DNA of 64,000 bases, taken from assembly GCA_035610835.1 (NCBI GenBank), contig CM069459.1:26555570-26619569 (forward strand), in the 5' to 3' direction. A model generated the notes under the pieces. It was not told the origin of the DNA and did not search any database. It saw nothing but the letters and a program-made list of their open reading frames with translations. This document shows, piece after piece, positions 58,161 through 64,000 of this stretch. Positions within the stretch are counted from its first letter, which is position 1; each line of letters opens with the position of its first letter. The DNA comes from Ophiura sarsii. Its lineage: Eukaryota; Echinodermata; Ophiuroidea; Amphilepidida; Ophiuridae. Position numbers and translations under genes: made by a program.

Positions 58161-59063
58161 GAAAGCTACCGCTTTGAATTTGCTATCAATCATATTCTGG
58201 TTTCATGGATCCATACCAATACAAAAATCATTATTAGCCTTACTCCCTCGACATGGTACTGACCGACCCTACGGGCTCATGGACTAATATGTTAATACTA
58301 TACTCAACATGGCATATGTTGCAATATTGCTAATTTGAGGTAAAAAAGAGAACTCTGGCAACTTTAACAAATACATTTCATATTATTTTATTGCAAACAT
58401 TCACAAAACAAGTAATATCTTCAATATATCTCCTAATCAACGCTTATATATATGTAATTCACTGTTTAATTGTCCGTTTTTCGATAATAGGCATTTTAAG
58501 ATTTTTCAAAAATACCTATCTTTCTGGAAACACTGCTGCCATGTTTAAAGATTACCCACACTTTTCTCATTGAAATTCAATTGAGCAACATTGTTACTCT
58601 CTACATGCAAAATATCTTTGAAAAAAAAGTGCCACTTTCAGGGTTAACGGTGATTAGATTTGGCTAATAATTGATAGTTTGTAAAAGGGACAAAACACCC
58701 CTATTTGGAAACATGGTATAGTCCAATTGCAAATACCAAGATTTTTTTTAAAATATGGATTAGTTTGACTGTGGACTGCCCTTTCATATATAAAAACAAG
58801 AATTTGTAAAAAGTATTTTGTATGCTACAAATGTGGGATCCAAGTTGAGCTAAAATTAGCATTTAAAACAGCAAAAAATGAGAAAAATCATCAAATTAAT
58901 GGAATTGCCCGTTACCATGGTAACATACATGTGACACCAATTTTTTTTCCATATTTGTTGACTTTGACCATAGGTCCATCCATGCACAAGGTATGAAGAA
59001 AATTCATATTTTTCAGTCTGCCACATTTTTCAACATTTCCTTGATTCTTACTGAATATGGTTC
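58161..59063. other. Gene-free stretch
   Basis: No gene was found. A GTTACCATGGTAAC palindrome lies at about 58912-58925. Confidence 0.4.
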
Positions 59064-59857
59064 TTAAGGATCATTTGTTTGCGTAAGCTGTCCTACAAAA
59101 TGCTATGCAATAAAATGGCCACATTTTAGTTTGTGACGTAATCGATGTAATGTTTTTCAAGGCCAAGGGGAAAATGCATGCTTTTGTCCAAAAACATGCA
59201 TAAAACAAGTTTGGGTATAACTCGATATTGAATAGACTTTAAAAACTTAAAATAGTCATTATATTAGTTCTGTATTTGGTGCAAGAAATGTTCCATTTAG
59301 ACATTATAGGCTACAATGCAGTGAATGAGTCCAAACATGCCATTTTTTTGTTGCTCATAAATTCAGTATATACGATGAGGTCACCGTTGATTTTTGTATT
59401 ATTATTTGACCTCGGTCAACACTTCCGCAATATTGTTTTTGTCATTTGAACTTATTTAAAATTTGACTTATTTTGACCTTTGACCCCATAACCGTTGGGT
59501 GTACGAAAAAGGGTGTTTTTTCATATTTGAGGACAATCGGGCAACTTTTGAAATTTGACCCCAGATGACCTTTGACCTTGGAAGGCTGGAATGTGTTACC
59601 AGGGATTACAACTATAGAGATTAATCATTGGGCCTCTCAATATCGCGTTATATCCAAACTTGTTTTATGCATTTTCCCATTGGCCTTGAAAAACATTACA
59701 TCGATTACGTCACAAACTCAAATGTGGCCCTTTTATTGCATAACATTTTGCTGGACAGTTTTCGCAAACAAATGATCCTTAATATCACACCATGGTGGCA
59801 AAATTCGAGGCCACATTTGCACTTTTCAACAAGTGGTGCGATACTTTTTTCCATGTG
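59064..59857. mobile_element. CACATGG family element, copy 3, truncated at TTAA
   Basis: The right terminus CCATGTG is intact. The left end is cut exactly at TTAA (59064-59067), where the inverted repeat also stops. Confidence 0.8.
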
Positions 59858-59862
59858 TATAA

Positions 59863-62844
59863 TATGGTTAACTCTCATGAAAACAGTGCAAAATGAACTT
59901 TTTGATGTCTTTGGTCCATTTCTGTGTTATGCAATGTTTTCTTGCTTGAAAAACTTCTTTTCTAGATAGATCTTGATGTTTTCTACTTGGATATATATAC
60001 TTTGATATACTTCTGATCGTGTTTTCACTAAAAAAATGCCCTAGTATACCCCAAATTAGTGAAATGTCCATGTCCGCAGCATAAAAGTATATTTTGTCTT
60101 TATTAATTACAATACAAATAGGGCACCATTTTCTACAAGATATGTCCTAATTTGTAGGGAACATATAGCGATATTCCATGGTTAGAAAAGAAATGCACAT
60201 CTTTTACGATGTTTACCTGTTTCAATTTCATATATGTTGTCCGAGATAATGATGTTTATTACGTTACCAGCGACATATTGAAGATCAAAACTGTTCAATA
60301 TTAACATTTAAACATTTAAATGCACATATTCTGAATCTAAAAAAACATGGGTGTTGGAAAATAATATTTTCAAAAATCTATAGCAGCATGTCTGACCTTG
60401 AGAAGAAATCAAAATGCTGCAAAGCATGCGACCTTGTTAAGGATGTTTATTACGTTGTTCAGATTTCTCCCGACCGAACTATGTATTAAAACACACTTTT
60501 TGGTTGAAAACCAATTTGATACATACACATAGACTATGTGGTTACTTGGAACACCCGCTAGCTCTTTCCAGATCGTCTACATGGTACTTTGAGTACGAAA
60601 AACGTTTACTACGTTATCGTTTATTACGTTATCGAATAAATTGAAAGAGAGACAGCTGCTCTCTACGACTGTATTAAACAAAGATACGTGGCAGGCCCTT
60701 TTCGCAGGCATGCATGGAGGATACTCGTTGAAAGTACAATGCAAAAAAACCATGACGAATGGTAAGAATTTCTCATTTTTTTCTTGAAAGTAATATGAAA
60801 ATTAAGCCGAATGACAGTTGAAGTCATTATAGATCTCTTAAGCACATTGAAAATAAACCTATGTCAGAATGGGGTTAATAATGTGAAGAAATGCAGTAGG
60901 TATCGTTAACATCTACATTGATTGCTTTGTATATACGTTATAATCCAGCATTAGGCACTGTTGCAGTTGCCAATAACGTAATAAACGGGATAACGTAACC
61001 AACCTCATTGTCTATTCTCATGTCAATGTTGGTGTCAATTCCGTAGCTTTCATGATTGATGTACTTGAGTTTCATACACTGTATCCAATGTTATAATTTT
61101 AATATGTGGACTATTCTATCTCAGGGCTGAAACCACCGTATAATGGATAACGTAATAAACTGTTCATCATTTGATAAAGATAATTGCATCTTGTTCACAG
61201 TGATTCAACATTTATTATGTGTTTATGAATGTTAACTTAGTGTACAAACATATTGTATCACATACTGACACAATTTCATTTGTTTGCATTCTTCAATGGT
61301 GTATAGTTCTATGGCTATTGGATAACGTAATAAACCAATATGTATAATTGGGTGAATAAATATGGTATACCTAGCTGAAACAGCTACAATATCTTTCATC
61401 AATTTTGTTTTGTTTTTGTTATCATTATTATACAGGAATATGGGCGACACAGTGCAAACAACTAATGGTAATACCGGCAGAACCAAATGCAATAGTGGAG
61501 ACAAAAAGGTCATCAGATTGCAGTCTTATTATAAATCTACTACCATCATTTAAAATAAAATAAATCAATATCTTACTAATTTAAACAGATTACAAGGCAA
61601 TTCAATATTTAGTGCTATTATAAGTTACATGAAGGTAATAATGCCATGGTTTAATAAACATACCTGCACAGTGCTATGTTACATCTGTCGATTTAGTGAC
61701 CATGTTTATTACGTTATTCACCCTATTTACCCTACATCAAAAGATCGAGTCAACAATATATAGAACAATCTTTCGGTTGATTTCGGCAACTTAAAATTCT
61801 CAAATACCATTTACTAGCTATCGTTGAATACACTGAGGGGCTTTATACATAGCAAATTATATTTCATTAGATAGTACTTAAAATAAAATATATGCTTGTG
61901 TCATTTAACACACAAGTTACTTAGTAAGTGAGATTATATGTGGTAAGCATAATATGTGGTAATGTTTGTTTGTTATTTCGTTGGTAAAACAAGATTGAAG
62001 ATGAAATAAATGTGGTGTGATGTAAAAATAAGCGTTTGAAAATGATATACTAAACAACCGTGACCATGTTTATTACGTTATTCATCCTCATTGTTGGAAT
62101 TGCATTATGGTGTAATTTACAATTGTTTACTGCTTTTTACTGCTAATATTGTCAAATGGGCTTCAATGCATGTCGATAAGATGTGTTTGCATACAAAATA
62201 AACTGCCTTGCTCGATGTTGAATATATGTGTTTACATGTGTTTGTATATGTTTATTACGTTACCAAACCCAATAAAGTCAGAGTTCCAATGCCAGCGTTA
62301 TTAGTGCAGCATAATACCATTGTTTCGGGGCTAATTTTGGAAAACACATTATGACGATTGGAAAAAGATACAATTAAAGATATATTTTATACTTTGCACA
62401 AAAATATTCATTTTGGAAAACCGTGCATTTTTTTGATTTAAAGATGAAGTTCATGAAGTAATGTGAAGACCTAAACACGATTCATAATACTTGCAATTTA
62501 CAAAATTACATTGCATTTTTTTCGCTGTAATTGATAGAAGTATGCTTTCGTAAATACAATTTTGTGTTTTGGGCATCACAACTTGTAAACTCGTTCTGAT
62601 TTAGAGCTGATAGGCAGTAGATAACGTAATAAACGTGGAACAAAATCTGCAAAAAAGTGATTTAATAATTTGAATTCAACATTATATATTTTTTAAATGC
62701 AAGGAGTGTTGTTCACAAAATTTTAAATCTAGTATCCAGTACATGTCTACTCTTTAAAAAAAGCGTAATAAATAAAATTGGAGACAACTTTTTTTTTCAA
62801 CTTCTGAAATCTCATTTGCACTATTTTCATGAGAGTTGACCATA
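59863..62844 (-). mobile_element. 2.98 kb TIR element with phased motif, copy 2
   Basis: This is the complement of 4052-7026. The motif copies are retained at corresponding places, for example 60254, 60445, 61704 and 62067. The first motif has the consensus form here (about 62623), where the left arm has one mismatch. Confidence 0.75.
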
Positions 62845-63369
62845 TAGTGATTGCTGAAAGTCATGCTAGTAAAACTGTTTTAGGGAGTAAAATAATGTAG
62901 TATCTGTTCACACTTAAGTTACATCTTCAAGGTTGAAGCTTTAACAACAAATATGACAACTAATTGAGCCATTCTGTATTTATATAAGATATTTTATTTA
63001 CAACAACAAAAAATTGTTTTACAACGTATACATTGTTCGGAACAAAATAAAGGAACTCCGATAACCATACGTTACTTACTAAGGTATATATAGCTATTTG
63101 TTGCACCCAACCTAAGGAACCTAGAAATATGCAAATGATATGTTTATGAGGCTGTAGTTTCTTAACGAGTCCGTTTTAATTTTGTAAAACACACAAGCAA
63201 GAGTAAACCCTGAACTGCCTATTTTTCATTTATGCAAACAAATCCAAATTGTATAACGTCCTTAATGGTTCAGTGATTTCAGACATTTGATCTGTATAGC
63301 GCGCAAAATAGCTATATAGAAACACGTAACACTTTCCACGCGGATATTAGTTTTACCATAGGCTGGGTT

Positions 63370-64000
63370 CACATAGGAGTATACGGTATACGGTATACGG
63401 TATTCGCTATACGCTATTCGGTATTCGCTATACGCTATACGGGCACGGCGAGTCACATGGGTAGCACGCGAGCCCTACTCGTAGTAGAGTCATTGCCTTA
63501 GTTTCTTAGTGAACTTGTCAACTAGAAACATTTTAAAAGAAAATGAGGTCCCATACATTTCTCAAAAGTGACGGGAACGTTCTTTTATAGCAAAAATTCC
63601 AAAATGGCCGCCATACTGGGCAAATGGCACACCAAATTGTTCGGCTGAGCACAAGGATTCCGAAAAAGTATAGTACAAAGGCGTCCTATTGTCCTATTGT
63701 TCTAACTTACCCTATTCTACGCAATAAATTGTTTATAAATCATGATAGGGGAAATTCGGAACGCCTATACACACGAATTGCAGCCCGCCACATCCAAACA
63801 GGACGGTATACGGTGCACGAAAATCGAACACGCACGATTCCCGGTATACTATACTATACTACACTATACGCAGGTATACGGCCTTTTCGAATAGTGCCGT
63901 CTTATGTGACCCGGTATTATGAAATTACATTGTTTCGATTTAAGCTATACGCGTGCCCTGCAAAACGTGCACCGTATACCCGAATAGTATACTCCTATGT
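63370..64000. mobile_element. TIR element reaching the window end
   Basis: ACATAGGAGTATACGG at 63370 is answered by the inverted AGTATACTCCTATGT at the last bases. TATACGGTATACGG and CGCTATACG words recur near both ends. A CCAAAATGGCCGCCAT word lies near 63600. The right flank lies outside the window. Confidence 0.72.

Larger units (their letters stand above)
59064..63360 (-). repeat. Right arm of the 4.3 kb inverted repeat
   Basis: This is the reverse complement of 3539-7822. Both arms contain matching sequence outside the transposons they carry (for example 3539-4051), so it is a duplicated genomic segment and not just two insertions of one element. Confidence 0.9.

Noticed and set aside
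3539..63360. The whole 60 kb as one giant transposon with 4.3 kb terminal repeats
   Set aside because: The arms contain other complete elements and end in the middle of one. No target duplication is seen at the outer edges and no transposase lies inside.

Overview
The window is animal nuclear DNA, AT-rich and very poor in genes. The evidence is split GT-AG exons, extracellular domain types restricted to animals, LINE reverse-transcriptase remnants and dense nested DNA transposons. The leucine-rich-repeat/immunoglobulin receptor and the F5/8C (discoidin) gene suit a marine invertebrate deuterostome such as an echinoderm or hemichordate. That assignment is an inference and no species is named. 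There are no bacterial operons, rRNA genes or CRISPR arrays. Two scaffold gaps lie at 35292-35391 and 55393-55491.

Layout. 1-3300: repeat remnants, then an intact receptor coding exon (1517-3298). 3539-7822: left arm of a ~4.3 kb inverted repeat whose other arm is 59064-63360. Each arm carries a ~2.97 kb terminal-inverted-repeat (TIR) element with a 13-base word spaced near multiples of 181 bp. 7.0-12.1 kb: a TIR element, a ~120 bp satellite hit by two elements with 8 bp target duplications, and two inverted TIR elements with co-varying central hairpins. 12-18.5 kb: LINE remnants and two TIR elements with repeated internal words. 18.5-29.5 kb: exons of a secreted or cell-surface gene with an unnamed module followed by an F5/8C domain. 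Its last visible exon lies in a 3 kb tandem duplication (24096-30333). 30.5-41 kb: nested elements with TTAA or 8 bp target duplications, including a 60 bp palindromic array. 41.2-44.5 kb: LINE tail, satellite and minisatellite. 45.5-51.1 kb: a tRNA-like sequence, inverted repeats, decayed gag-like retroelement sequence and two TIR elements. 52-54 kb: a CRE-bearing hairpin element and one or two exons resembling a DDE transposase-like gene. 54.3-58.2 kb: a TA-type TIR element and a large palindromic satellite rich in YY1-like words. 63.4-64 kb: a further TIR element that reaches the window edge.

Only three loci look like host or host-like protein-coding sequence: the LRR-Ig receptor, the F5/8C gene and the DDE-like exon. 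Nothing shows that they act together. The rest is a transposon landscape. Its most unusual property is that several unrelated TIR families repeat a terminal or subterminal word inside the element, in one case with near-nucleosomal spacing. Splice sites, terminal repeats and target duplications were read by eye, and no database search was possible.
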